Assembly (NCBI GenBank): GCA_020635855.1
Contig: JACJYZ010000004.1
Location: forward strand, 558,001 to 622,000
Source: Flavobacteriales bacterium
GTDB taxonomy: Bacteria; Bacteroidota; Bacteroidia; JACJYZ01
Length of the DNA stretch: 64,000 nt
Direction of reading: 5' to 3'
Below, piece after piece: positions 25,833 to 34,210 of this stretch (position 1 is the first letter of the stretch; every line of letters begins with the position of its first letter). The notes below the pieces were generated by a model, which was given only the letters and a program-made list of their open reading frames with translations, was not told the DNA's origin and made no database searches. The position numbers and the translations under genes were made by a program.

Positions 25833-27833
25833 ATGCAAGCCCCTTCCGACGAATCAAATTCTCATAGCAGTCAACACCTGTTATTTTCCTCGGGGAGCAG
25901 ATTGAAGTCATGGCCCGAAAGATTTTTCAGCTACCTGCAACAAAACCCCTGGTATGTCTGCCTTGCACTGATTATTATGAATCTGGCGGTTAAACTTTAC
26001 AATACCGCGGATGCCAGTATCTGGCTGGATGAGGCCTTCAGCATTTTTCATTGCCAGACCAGCCTGGGAGGTATCATCGCGATGAGCGGGAAAGACCCTA
26101 ACCCTCCGCTTTACAGTCTTTGCCTCGGCATCTGGATGAAAGTATTCGGTAACTCCCCCGCAGCCGCCCGCTCCCTATCGGTTCTTTTCAATGTGGCAAC
26201 CGCGCCAGTCCTGTTTATGTTCTGCCGGCGTTTTCTGAACATTCAAACTGCGGTGATCGCATCGTTGCTTTTCACATTTTCCAATGTTCAGATTCTGTAT
26301 GCGCATGAAGCGCGGTGTTTCGCCCTTGTGACGCTCCTTGCCGTAATCTCATTCTGGTTTTATCTGGATATCCTGCGGGGCAAATCCCAGCGGGCGGTTG
26401 CCGGACTGGCCATCACCAATGCTTTGCTCATTTATACACACTATGCCACCTTTCACATTTTCCTCGCTCAGCTGGCGGGCATCGTTCTCTTCATATGGAA
26501 GGACCGCAAAGTGGTGTGGCGATACATGGTGAGCCAGGTTGGCGCCGTGGTGCTGTTCCTTCCGTGGGTGCCATTCGCACTTAAAAACAGTTCCCAGATC
26601 CGCGAGTGGGCGAGACCCAATTCCCTGGCCGATATTCGCTATGTGTATACCTATTTTTTCGGGGATACCTGGTTCCTCAAAGCGCTGATTGTGGTGTTCC
26701 TTGTGGGGCTTGCATCGCTGGTTTTCCTGAAGATCAGGGGCAAAGAAGTACCCAACGGTTATGTGTTGCTTTCCCTGCACCTTTGGGCCATCGGAACGGT
26801 CGTATTCGGTTATGCAGTCTCCCTTTACATGCCCATGTTCACACCACGGTACCTGTTGTATGCCTGCGTCGGCTGCTACATTCTCGTGGCGTATTGCCTG
26901 TCTGTCATTCCTGTTCATGCATGGTTCAAAATCGCCGCCTTCACGGTCATCCTCTGGCACGGATTGAGCATTCTCGATTTGGAACCCCATAAGGGTGAAG
27001 ACTGGGAAAGTGTTGCCGGGTATGTACATGCACATAAAGATCCGGATACCTACGTGCTCCTGTCGCCGTGGTATGAATACCTGCCCTTCACCTACTACTA
27101 TGACCCGCCTGCATTTGCCGATTATGAAAACACGATGCAACACTTGTCCGATGCACATGTGTCTTTGGTGAACACACTGAACCTGGATTTCCTGAAATCG
27201 ATCGGGATGCCGTCCAGTGTGGTGATCGTACAAAGCGGACACTCCCCGCTTTCAGATCCGGATAATACGGTTTACCACACCCTTGCAGATCAGTACGAAC
27301 TGGTGGATACCTTCAGCGCGGAAGGCGTTACGGCACACCTGTTCAAAAAAGAACACAAAAGACCGCCCCATGACATCATCGTGGAACATGACCTGGAAAG
27401 CGACGTAGTGGTTGATAATTGGGAGAACCTGAACACCCGAAGCACAGAGCAGGTACACTCAGGTTCCTATGCGTCCAGAACCGATTCCCTGCATCCTTTC
27501 GGTATCTGTTACAGAACATTCAATCCCCTTAGCTTTGACTCGGATACCACCATCGTCACCGTACGGTTGTGGGCCTATCTTGAAAACGAACGCTCAAATG
27601 GATGGGTGACCCTGACGCTCGACAACAAAGAAACCCACCTGTTCAATCTGGATCAAAGGGAGCTTCGCAAGGAAACGCAAGTAACAGGCCAGTGGACACC
27701 CGTGTCTTTTGTTTTCCGCGTTCCACCAGGGTTGGCAAAGAATACCTTGCTCAAGGTGTATACCTGGAACCAAATCGGGGAACCTTTGTATATTGATGAC
27801 ATGGAAGTGATTTTCAGTAAGCAACAACATTAA
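25833..27833 (+). CDS. GT-C / family 39-like membrane glycosyltransferase
   Basis: 666 aa. After a first helix (WYVCLALIIMNLAVKLY), the acidic catalytic loop is ADASIWLDEAFSIFHCQ, the 'LDE' motif of bacterial GT39/ArnT/PMT-like enzymes, followed by DPNPPLYSLCLGIWM. About ten helices fill residues ~30-385. The C-terminal ~150 residues are beta-rich and soluble (WVTLTLDNKETHLFNLD, WTPVSFVFRVPPGL) and look like a carbohydrate-binding jelly roll. Such enzymes use polyprenyl-phosphate-linked sugars on the periplasmic side, which fits the lipid-linked pentose operon facing it at 28728-32310. The acceptor is unknown. Confidence 0.8.
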   Translation: MQAPSDESNSHSSQHLLFSSGSRLKSWPERFFSYLQQNPWYVCLALIIMNLAVKLYNTADASIWLDEAFSIFHCQTSLGGIIAMSGKDPNPPLYSLCLGIWMKVFGNSPAAARSLSVLFNVATAPVLFMFCRRFLNIQTAVIASLLFTFSNVQILYAHEARCFALVTLLAVISFWFYLDILRGKSQRAVAGLAITNALLIYTHYATFHIFLAQLAGIVLFIWKDRKVVWRYMVSQVGAVVLFLPWVPFALKNSSQIREWARPNSLADIRYVYTYFFGDTWFLKALIVVFLVGLASLVFLKIRGKEVPNGYVLLSLHLWAIGTVVFGYAVSLYMPMFTPRYLLYACVGCYILVAYCLSVIPVHAWFKIAAFTVILWHGLSILDLEPHKGEDWESVAGYVHAHKDPDTYVLLSPWYEYLPFTYYYDPPAFADYENTMQHLSDAHVSLVNTLNLDFLKSIGMPSSVVIVQSGHSPLSDPDNTVYHTLADQYELVDTFSAEGVTAHLFKKEHKRPPHDIIVEHDLESDVVVDNWENLNTRSTEQVHSGSYASRTDSLHPFGICYRTFNPLSFDSDTTIVTVRLWAYLENERSNGWVTLTLDNKETHLFNLDQRELRKETQVTGQWTPVSFVFRVPPGLAKNTLLKVYTWNQIGEPLYIDDMEVIFSKQQH

Positions 27834-27952
27834 TTGGTGGTTGCGTCATGTTAATACCCCCGTTAAAAATTTGAATCAAGCCGTCCACATCATCTCCTAT
27901 ATCCTGCCACACCGATCCGCTGCGCGCATCGAATCATACGTGTAGCTTCGCC

Positions 27953-28705
27953 ATGTCACACCTGTCCGATATCACCCTGATCATCCCTTTTCACAACGAG
28001 GCTCGTCGCCTGGACAGCACAACCGATGGACTGATGACCTACTTCCGGACATCGGAATCACGCCCGCACATGATCTTCGTGAATGACGGCAGTGCGGATG
28101 ACACCCGGACCCGCCTGGAAGCGCTGTGTGAGAAACTCCGTAACTGCGTACCCGAATCCACCTTCAACATGGTTTCCTACGACAAAGCCGGTGGCAAAGG
28201 ATGGGCGCTCTTTCAAGGCATTCTTGCGTGTAAAACCGCATGGTGTCTGACCCTGGATGCCGACCTGTCGGCAGGGCCGCGGGAATTGGATTTCTGGCAG
28301 GAAAGAGGTTGGCTTCACATGGATCAGGACCGTGTGTTTATCGGTTCCCGGGAAATGGGCATCCGGGAAGGACTGGCCACTTCCAGCGCGCTCAGGCGCC
28401 CGGTGAGCGTGGTATTCAACCGGTTGGTTCAGCGATGGACCGGTCTCCACCTGGACGACACCCAATGCGGATTCAAACTTTATCCCTCAGCCATCGCGAA
28501 AGAGATTTTCACCAACCTCTCCGATTACGGGTTTGCCCATGATGTGGAAGTGTTGCTGCGGCTGAGAAACATGAACGTTCCCGTGGCGCCCCTGGCCGTT
28601 CACTGGCAACCGGAAAAAGGATCCAAAGTGAATGTGTTCTCCGACGGATGGCAGATGCTCAAGGTCATCCGTACGCTGGGAAAACGGTACACCCAGCACC
28701 CTTGA
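27953..28705 (+). CDS. GT2 glycosyltransferase, ALG5-like (polyprenyl-phosphate glucosyltransferase type)
   Basis: 250 aa, GT-A fold. The N-terminal strand and DxS motif are LIIPFHNEARRLD and FVNDGSADDTRTRLEALCE. The metal-binding DxD is in CLTLDADLSAGPRELDFW. The motif DDTQCGFKLYPSAIAKEIF is a strong marker of dolichyl/undecaprenyl-phosphate glucosyltransferases (ALG5 branch), and the loop SALRRPVSVVFNRLVQR fits. It would transfer hexose from a nucleotide sugar to polyprenyl phosphate at the cytoplasmic face, supplying a second lipid-linked donor to the GT-C enzymes upstream. It has no membrane helix. It converges with the HAD gene, 22 bases away. Confidence 0.85.
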   Translation: MSHLSDITLIIPFHNEARRLDSTTDGLMTYFRTSESRPHMIFVNDGSADDTRTRLEALCEKLRNCVPESTFNMVSYDKAGGKGWALFQGILACKTAWCLTLDADLSAGPRELDFWQERGWLHMDQDRVFIGSREMGIREGLATSSALRRPVSVVFNRLVQRWTGLHLDDTQCGFKLYPSAIAKEIFTNLSDYGFAHDVEVLLRLRNMNVPVAPLAVHWQPEKGSKVNVFSDGWQMLKVIRTLGKRYTQHP

Positions 28706-28727
28706 GGCATCCTGCCATGGCCTTGTT

Positions 28728-29315
28728 TCATTGCCACGGGCGGTAGTGCGGCTCATCGGCCAACGCCAGCATCTCCCGGTCGCCCCGGCTGTCGCCATAT
28801 GCGATGATCTTGTCAAAGGCATTCAAATCAAATGCTTCCGACACACGCCTCGCCTTTTCCGGTCCGTAGCAGTTGGCAGGAACCAGTTTCCCAGTGATTT
28901 TTCCCTCCTTCACTTCCAACCTCGAACCGATTGTATGAAACCCTTTTCGCTCAGCCCACGGTTTGACCCATGCTTCGCATGAGGCCGTTACGATCACTTG
29001 CGTATGACCTTCGGATGCATACGCCGATAGGGTTTCCTTCGCTTCTTCCCTCAGCAGATCATCCATGTCTGAGGCAAACGCCCGGGCCTTGTTGATGAAA
29101 TCCTGTTCTTGCCAACCGCCATAGAAATAGCGCAACACGACCTCCTTGGCCCGCCAATTCGGAATGATCCCCATTTTGAATGCCACAATCCAGGGACTGC
29201 AAACCGCAAGTCCCAGTAACCATTGACCATGCCCGTGGCTGTGGCGTATCATGGCCATGAAAGTGTCGTTCCGCGTGAGCGTTCCGTCCAGGTCGAATAG
29301 AACAAGATGGGCCAT
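28728..29315 (-). CDS. HAD-IB family phosphatase, candidate polyprenyl-phosphoryl-phosphoribose phosphatase
   Basis: 195 aa. HAD motif I is LVLFDLDGTLTRNDTF (nucleophile Asp 9), motif II is the Thr in QVIVTASCEAWVKPW, and motifs III/IV are KARRV and IIAYGDSRGDREMLALAD, so the catalytic set is complete. A hydrophobic patch at ~30-50 (QWLLGLAVCSPWIVAFKMGI) may touch the membrane. It is the last gene of a three-gene operon, starting two bases after the DprE1-DprE2 stop. In mycobacteria the dephosphorylation between the UbiA and DprE1 steps is assigned to another phosphatase type (PAP2-like); here position makes the HAD enzyme the best candidate. A general phosphoserine-phosphatase-like role is the alternative. 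Confidence 0.8.
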   Translation of the reverse strand: MAHLVLFDLDGTLTRNDTFMAMIRHSHGHGQWLLGLAVCSPWIVAFKMGIIPNWRAKEVVLRYFYGGWQEQDFINKARAFASDMDDLLREEAKETLSAYASEGHTQVIVTASCEAWVKPWAERKGFHTIGSRLEVKEGKITGKLVPANCYGPEKARRVSEAFDLNAFDKIIAYGDSRGDREMLALADEPHYRPWQ

Positions 29316-29317
29316 GT

Positions 29318-31426
29318 TCAGAGTTTCAGTTTTTTAAACACGTTTTCCGGAATGGTGCGAATGATCCACATGATCCAACGCCACATCCACAGGGTATACA
29401 GCACATTCCTGCCCTTTTGATGCGCCCGGTAAATATCATCGGCCGCCCTATCCGCCGAGGCCGTCAGCGGCCCGGGCAATGGCAATCCCTCCGTCATGGG
29501 TGTTCGCATGAACCCCGGTATGACGGTGAGTACATGCACCCCGTCCGGTTGCAGGCGGTTGCGCAACCCGGAGAGATAGGCGGTGAATCCCGCCTTGGCG
29601 CTTCCGTACAAATAGTTACTTTGCCGGCCACGCTCCCCTGCCACCGAACTCACGCCAATGATGGCACCGCTTCCACGTTTGGCAAATGCCGCAGCCAATT
29701 TGTTCAGTAAAGAGACAGGGCCGGTAAAATTCGTTTGCAAAATCCGGTCGCATTCCTCCTCATCCCGCATACCCAGATCCTGGTTTCCCAGGTAACCCGC
29801 GCTGCAAATAACGGCATCCGGAAGTGGGTTCAGGGTGTTCACGAACGCTTCATGCGCACCAATGTCGGTTACATCCAGCACCTGAACAGAAGGTCGGACC
29901 GATGTTTCTGTTTCAATATTTTTTGCCGCATTTTCAAGCTGTTCGATACGGCGGGAAGCCATTCGAACATTCCAACCTGCACGGGCATATCGCAGCGCCA
30001 GGGCTTTGCCGAGGCCTTCTGAAGCGCCGAGAATCAAAACTGATTTTTTGTTTGTCATGGATGAACCGGATGTATGTGCAGATGCTTCGGAGGATGGAGA
30101 AAATGATGTGGTAAGACCGATTCGATTCGATTGCAGCGATGCAAATCTACCTTCGGGGTCCCATTGTTTCAAGAATGTCTTAAACGATGCCGCACCGGGG
30201 TATGATGTGAAAAATGTGACGGCAGACATGCGTACATCTTTTGTGAGATAAAGACGGCCCCCATGGCGTAGCACCAAATCATCCAACTTGTTGAGAAACG
30301 GATACAGCCTGTCGGATAAGGGAAAATCCAGGGTGAGTGTATAACCTTCCATCGGGAATGACAGGATGCCTGATCCTCCTTTGCCGAACAGTTTCAATAC
30401 GCTGAGAAAAGATCCGAATCCTTCCTTCTGCAGAAGCCTGAAAATTTCTGTGATGCCCTCCTCGCTTGAAGCCATCGGAAGCACCAGCTGGTATTGGGTA
30501 AAGCCTCTTTTCCCGTAGATGCGGTTCCAATGAAGGATGCCATCCAGCGGGTAAAAAAACGATTCATATCCGGTGGTGAAGGTGGATCTTCTTTTGGGTT
30601 GACGGTAGTAAACCGCGTTGAATGCCTGCATGCTGAACCGGTTCAGCACGAAGCCCGGAAAGTGGAAAGGAACCGTAAGTTTACGGGAGGGCTTCAATTG
30701 CAGTGGCGGAGGCGGGCAAGACGCCGCATCGGTATGTTCACCCAACATCAGGATGCTTCTGCCCAGGGCCTTTCCTTTTGCAAGTCCGTCAATCCAGGCC
30801 ACTGAATAGGTAGCCTCTTTGTGGGTTTCAAAGAGCGCCATCACCTCTTCCAGGTTACGCGCCACCAGGTTGCGTTGTGCGATGTAGGCGCTGGAAATTT
30901 TCTTCAGCTGAAACGTCACACACATGATGACCCCGGTGAGTCCCATGCCTCCACAGGTCATCCGGAAAAGTTCGGTTTGTTTTTCAGGGCCGCAGGTGTG
31001 TATCCGCCCATCAGGCCCCATCAGATCCAGGGCATGTATGTGTTGTGAAAACGATCCTTCGATGTGGTGGTTTTTGCCGTGGATGTCGGAAGCCACAGCT
31101 CCTCCGACGGTAATGAATTTGGTGCCGGGTGTCACAGGCAAGAACCAGCCCTCGGGAACAATGATACGAAGCAATTGATCGAAACTCACCCCTGCCTCAC
31201 AGGTGATCTGTCCGGTATCCTTGTCAAACGCCAGCACCCGGTGCATGGCCAGGGATGAAAAGATGCGGGGAGAAAGCGATGAATCACCGTAACAACGGCC
31301 GAGTCCGCGGGCAATTGCAGGCGTATGGTCCGCAACAAGGAAACGCTGCATGGCATCCAACCGGTCTGTTTCCAGCCAGTCGACGCGCACCACAGGATGA
31401 TTTCCCCAATTGGTGACCGACTTCAT
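29318..31426 (-). CDS. dprE1-dprE2: DprE1-DprE2 fusion: polyprenyl-phosphoryl-ribose 2'-epimerase in one chain
   Basis: 702 aa from ATG 31426, which overlaps the ubiA stop as TGATG; a longer form from 31462 is less likely. Residues 1-~440 are an FAD-dependent oxidase/oxidoreductase of the DprE1 type: PAIARGLGRCYGD, GGAVASDIHGKNHHIEGSFS and GGMGLTGVIM, with LKLFG and LYLTKD supplying the conserved lysines (K345, K396). Residues ~457-702 are an SDR of the DprE2 type: LILGASEGLGKALALRYA, SSVAGERGRQSNYLYGSAKA and the C-terminal IIRTIPENVFKKLKL. A Ser/Thr-rich linker (~440-456) joins them. In mycobacteria two separate proteins together convert decaprenyl-phosphoryl-ribose to the arabinose form. 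The position of the mycobacterial Cys387 is Thr365 here. Confidence 0.88.
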   Translation of the reverse strand: MKSVTNWGNHPVVRVDWLETDRLDAMQRFLVADHTPAIARGLGRCYGDSSLSPRIFSSLAMHRVLAFDKDTGQITCEAGVSFDQLLRIIVPEGWFLPVTPGTKFITVGGAVASDIHGKNHHIEGSFSQHIHALDLMGPDGRIHTCGPEKQTELFRMTCGGMGLTGVIMCVTFQLKKISSAYIAQRNLVARNLEEVMALFETHKEATYSVAWIDGLAKGKALGRSILMLGEHTDAASCPPPPLQLKPSRKLTVPFHFPGFVLNRFSMQAFNAVYYRQPKRRSTFTTGYESFFYPLDGILHWNRIYGKRGFTQYQLVLPMASSEEGITEIFRLLQKEGFGSFLSVLKLFGKGGSGILSFPMEGYTLTLDFPLSDRLYPFLNKLDDLVLRHGGRLYLTKDVRMSAVTFFTSYPGAASFKTFLKQWDPEGRFASLQSNRIGLTTSFSPSSEASAHTSGSSMTNKKSVLILGASEGLGKALALRYARAGWNVRMASRRIEQLENAAKNIETETSVRPSVQVLDVTDIGAHEAFVNTLNPLPDAVICSAGYLGNQDLGMRDEEECDRILQTNFTGPVSLLNKLAAAFAKRGSGAIIGVSSVAGERGRQSNYLYGSAKAGFTAYLSGLRNRLQPDGVHVLTVIPGFMRTPMTEGLPLPGPLTASADRAADDIYRAHQKGRNVLYTLWMWRWIMWIIRTIPENVFKKLKL

Positions 31427-32310
31427 CACATGTACAGGATTATGCCCGACGCGATCAGCCAACCCGCAACTACCAGTTGCATGAAAGCATTCCGGAGCAG
31501 GAGTTTGACCGGATCCCCGCTCTTGTTCTCCACCAGCGTCAACTGTAAGTATTTCAGAATGCCGATGATCACGAATCCGGATGTCAGATACAAGTAATCT
31601 TCGTGGGTGCGCTGCAATACGTCCGGTGAGACCGTGTACATGATATACGCAACAACCACCACCGCTCCCATAAGGGTGATGGCTGAAGAAATGAACGACA
31701 GGTTATAACCGCTGATCACCTTCCGGGTCACGTCTCCTCCGCTTTGAAATAGCAGAAGATCATCCCTGCGCTTTGCCAGGGCAAGAAACAGGGCAAGAAG
31801 AAATGACAACAATACAATCCACTTGGAGATCATTACATCACCGGCCGCACCACCGGCAAAAATGCGCGCCACGAAACTAAGGCCCACCAGGGACACATCC
31901 AGCACCGGGATGTTTTTAAGTCCCAGCGTATAGCATATGTTCAGGCCCAGGTAACCCATGAGGATGTACAGGAATGTGGATTGAATCCATGCCGCCAGCA
32001 TCAATCCGGCGAAAGCGCATGTACCTGCAACAACCAGTGCAACACCTTTTCCAATCTGTCCGGAAGCAATGGGTCGTTTGGATTTGACGGGGTGTTTCCT
32101 GTCTTCTTCAACGTCCAGCCAATCGTTGAACACATACACAGCGGATGCCACCAAAGAAAACGCCAATACCGCCAGAACTACATGCGCCAGCTTATTCGAA
32201 ACCATGATCTCCCCGGCAAAAAACAGGGGCAGTAACACAATGAAATTTTTGATCCATTGGTGCAACCGAAGCAATTTCATCCATTGCATGGGTATGCGCT
32301 TAGGACGCAA
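31426..32310 (-). CDS. UbiA-family decaprenyl-phosphate phosphoribosyltransferase
   Basis: 294 aa, about eight to nine membrane helices. The first prenyl/Mg-binding motif is FNDWLDVEEDRKHPVKSKRP (NDxxDxxxD), followed by IASGQIGKG. The segments IPVLDVSLVGLSFVARIFAG, GAAGDVMISKWIVLLSFLLA and ALAKRRDD match the 5-phospho-alpha-D-ribosyl-1-diphosphate:decaprenyl-phosphate transferase branch (mycobacterial Rv3806c) rather than the quinone or haem branches. It would make polyprenyl-phosphoryl-5-phosphoribose, the first committed step to lipid-linked D-arabinose. It is the first gene of the operon ubiA-dprE1/E2-HAD. A near-consensus box TATCTTTA (32343-32350 on the minus strand) lies upstream. Confidence 0.88.
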   Translation of the reverse strand: MRPKRIPMQWMKLLRLHQWIKNFIVLLPLFFAGEIMVSNKLAHVVLAVLAFSLVASAVYVFNDWLDVEEDRKHPVKSKRPIASGQIGKGVALVVAGTCAFAGLMLAAWIQSTFLYILMGYLGLNICYTLGLKNIPVLDVSLVGLSFVARIFAGGAAGDVMISKWIVLLSFLLALFLALAKRRDDLLLFQSGGDVTRKVISGYNLSFISSAITLMGAVVVVAYIMYTVSPDVLQRTHEDYLYLTSGFVIIGILKYLQLTLVENKSGDPVKLLLRNAFMQLVVAGWLIASGIILYM

Positions 32311-32342
32311 GGTTTACAGTCCCGGCGTCGGTTCAGGTGCGC

Positions 32343-32350
32343 TAAAGATA
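32343..32350 (-). promoter_or_regulatory. Near-consensus -7 box for the ubiA operon
   Basis: The minus strand reads TATCTTTA, one mismatch from TAnnTTTG, 32 bases before the ubiA ATG and within the 64-base gap after the ABC transporter gene. It suggests that the arabinose operon has its own promoter. Confidence 0.3.
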
Positions 32351-32374
32351 CAAAGCAAGGGGAAAGTTCCGCAT

Positions 32375-34207
32375 TTACTTCCTGCCGTTGGCCTGCTTGA
32401 TGTCTTCCAGGCGGCCCTTCGGAATGGCGCTGATCAGCTTTTGCGTGTAGGCGGATTGCGGATTGTTATAGATTTCATCGGCCATGCCGGTTTCCTCAAT
32501 TTTGCCTTTGTTCATCACCACCATGCGGTCTGACATGAATTTCACAACCGACAAGTCATGGGATATGAAAATATAGGTGAAGTCGTATGTTTCCCGCAGT
32601 TCAATCAGGAGATTCAGTACCTGCGCCTGTACCGAAACGTCAAGCGCCGAAACACTTTCATCACAGATAATGAAACGCGGACTCAGCCCGAGTGCCCTGG
32701 CGATACAAATGCGTTGTCTCTGGCCGCCCGAAAATTCGTGCGGGTAGCGATAGTAATGCGACTCCTGCATGTTCACCCGTTTCAGCAGCTCCATCACTTT
32801 CTCTTTTCGCTCTTCATCGCTGGCGCCGATCCTGTGTACACGCATGGGCTCCAAAATGGCATCTCCGATGGTGATGCGCGGATTCAGGGACGAATATGGA
32901 TCCTGGAAAATGATCTGCATGTGTTTGCGCATCGAGCGCAATTCGGCAGGAGGCATGCCATGTATGGGCTTGCCATCAAAAACAATCTCGCCGCCGGTGG
33001 GTTCTATCAAACGCAGGACCGTTCGGCCCAACGTGGTTTTTCCACAGCCCGATTCTCCAACCAGGCCCAGCGTTTCCCCGGGGAATACTTCGAATGAAAC
33101 CCCGTCCACAGCCTTCACATATTCTTTCGATCGGGAAAACAGTCCGCTCCGCTCAGGGAAATAGGTCTTGAGGTCTCTGACTTGCAGCAGGGGTTTCTGG
33201 TTGTACAGCATCTGATGGCGTTCTTTGCGCACACCTTCGGTCACTTCGAACTTCTTCAACACTTCTTCCACGGTGATGCGGCTTTGGGTGATGCTGCCGT
33301 CTTCATCCACTTTCATGAAATCGCTGACCGTGGGCAGCCAGTGCAAGCGCTTATCCAACGGCGGACGACATGCCAGCAAACCTTTTGTATACGGGTGCTG
33401 CGGATTGGAGAAGATGTCCCAGACCTTGCCCTGTTCGACAATCTTTCCCTTGTACATCACCACCACCTGGTCTGCCAGTTCTGCAATCACACCCAGGTCA
33501 TGCGTAATGAACATGATGCCCATCCGGTGTTGTACCTGCAGCTTCTTCATCAACTCCAGGATGGTCTTCTGCACCGTCACATCAAGCGCTGTGGTGGGTT
33601 CATCCGCAATCAACAGGGACGGATTGCAGGACATCGCCATCGCAATCATCACCCTTTGTTTCTGGCCACCGGATATCTGGTGCGGATAGGTATCGAAAAT
33701 CACATTTGGTCGCGGAAGCTGTACCTCCTCGAACAAAGCGATGGTTTTTTCCCTGGCTGCCTTGCGGGATAGTTTCTGATGCAGGACGATGGCTTCCATG
33801 ACCTGGTCGCCACATTTGAAGACAGGATTCAGGGAAGTCATCGGCTCCTGGAAGATCATCCCGATGTCATTGCCCCTCAAATTCCTAATTTGCTTTTCCG
33901 TCAGATCCAGCAGGTTCACCTTCCCCAGACGGGGACTGTTGAAAAGAATCTGACCACTTCGGATGATGCCGGGTGGACTGGCGATCAACCGCATGACCGA
34001 CAATGCGGTCACCGATTTTCCCGACCCTGATTCTCCCACGATGCCTACTGTTTCTCCCTTGTTCAGGGTGAAAGAGATATCGTTGACCGCTTTTACAAAC
34101 TCCTCTTCGGTGCGGAACTCCGTTACCAGGTTCCTGATCTCCAACAATTCATTTCCTTGCATTTCCTCGGTCAACGCCATCGAATGGTTTTCATTAGCTG
34201 TATTCAA
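32375..34207 (-). CDS. Oligopeptide/dipeptide ABC transporter ATPase, two fused nucleotide-binding domains
   Basis: 610 aa containing two complete ATPase halves. Half 1 (~20-320) has Walker A GIVGESGSGKSVTALSVM, signature ISGGQKQRVMIA and Walker B LLIADEPTTALDV. Half 2 (~345-600) has GLVGESGCGKTTLGRTVL, FSGGQRQRICIARALGLS and FIICDESVSALDV. The C-terminal extension of half 1 (NPQHPYTKGLLACRPPL) is the oligopeptide-transporter (OppD/OppF) type. The layout matches DppD-DppF fusions such as GsiA or YejF. No permease or substrate-binding protein gene is in the window, so its partners are elsewhere. A 19-base inverted repeat stands just before the start; an internal ATG at 34180 is an alternative start. 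Confidence 0.93.
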   Translation of the reverse strand: MNTANENHSMALTEEMQGNELLEIRNLVTEFRTEEEFVKAVNDISFTLNKGETVGIVGESGSGKSVTALSVMRLIASPPGIIRSGQILFNSPRLGKVNLLDLTEKQIRNLRGNDIGMIFQEPMTSLNPVFKCGDQVMEAIVLHQKLSRKAAREKTIALFEEVQLPRPNVIFDTYPHQISGGQKQRVMIAMAMSCNPSLLIADEPTTALDVTVQKTILELMKKLQVQHRMGIMFITHDLGVIAELADQVVVMYKGKIVEQGKVWDIFSNPQHPYTKGLLACRPPLDKRLHWLPTVSDFMKVDEDGSITQSRITVEEVLKKFEVTEGVRKERHQMLYNQKPLLQVRDLKTYFPERSGLFSRSKEYVKAVDGVSFEVFPGETLGLVGESGCGKTTLGRTVLRLIEPTGGEIVFDGKPIHGMPPAELRSMRKHMQIIFQDPYSSLNPRITIGDAILEPMRVHRIGASDEERKEKVMELLKRVNMQESHYYRYPHEFSGGQRQRICIARALGLSPRFIICDESVSALDVSVQAQVLNLLIELRETYDFTYIFISHDLSVVKFMSDRMVVMNKGKIEETGMADEIYNNPQSAYTQKLISAIPKGRLEDIKQANGRK

Positions 34208-34210
34208 AGA

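Noticed and set aside
26349..27242. Minus-strand 297-codon open frame
   Set aside because: It is antisense to the GT39-like gene, with no domain and an atypical composition.
32558..33772. Plus-strand open frames of 179 and 196 codons
   Set aside because: They are antisense to the two ATPase halves of the ABC gene.
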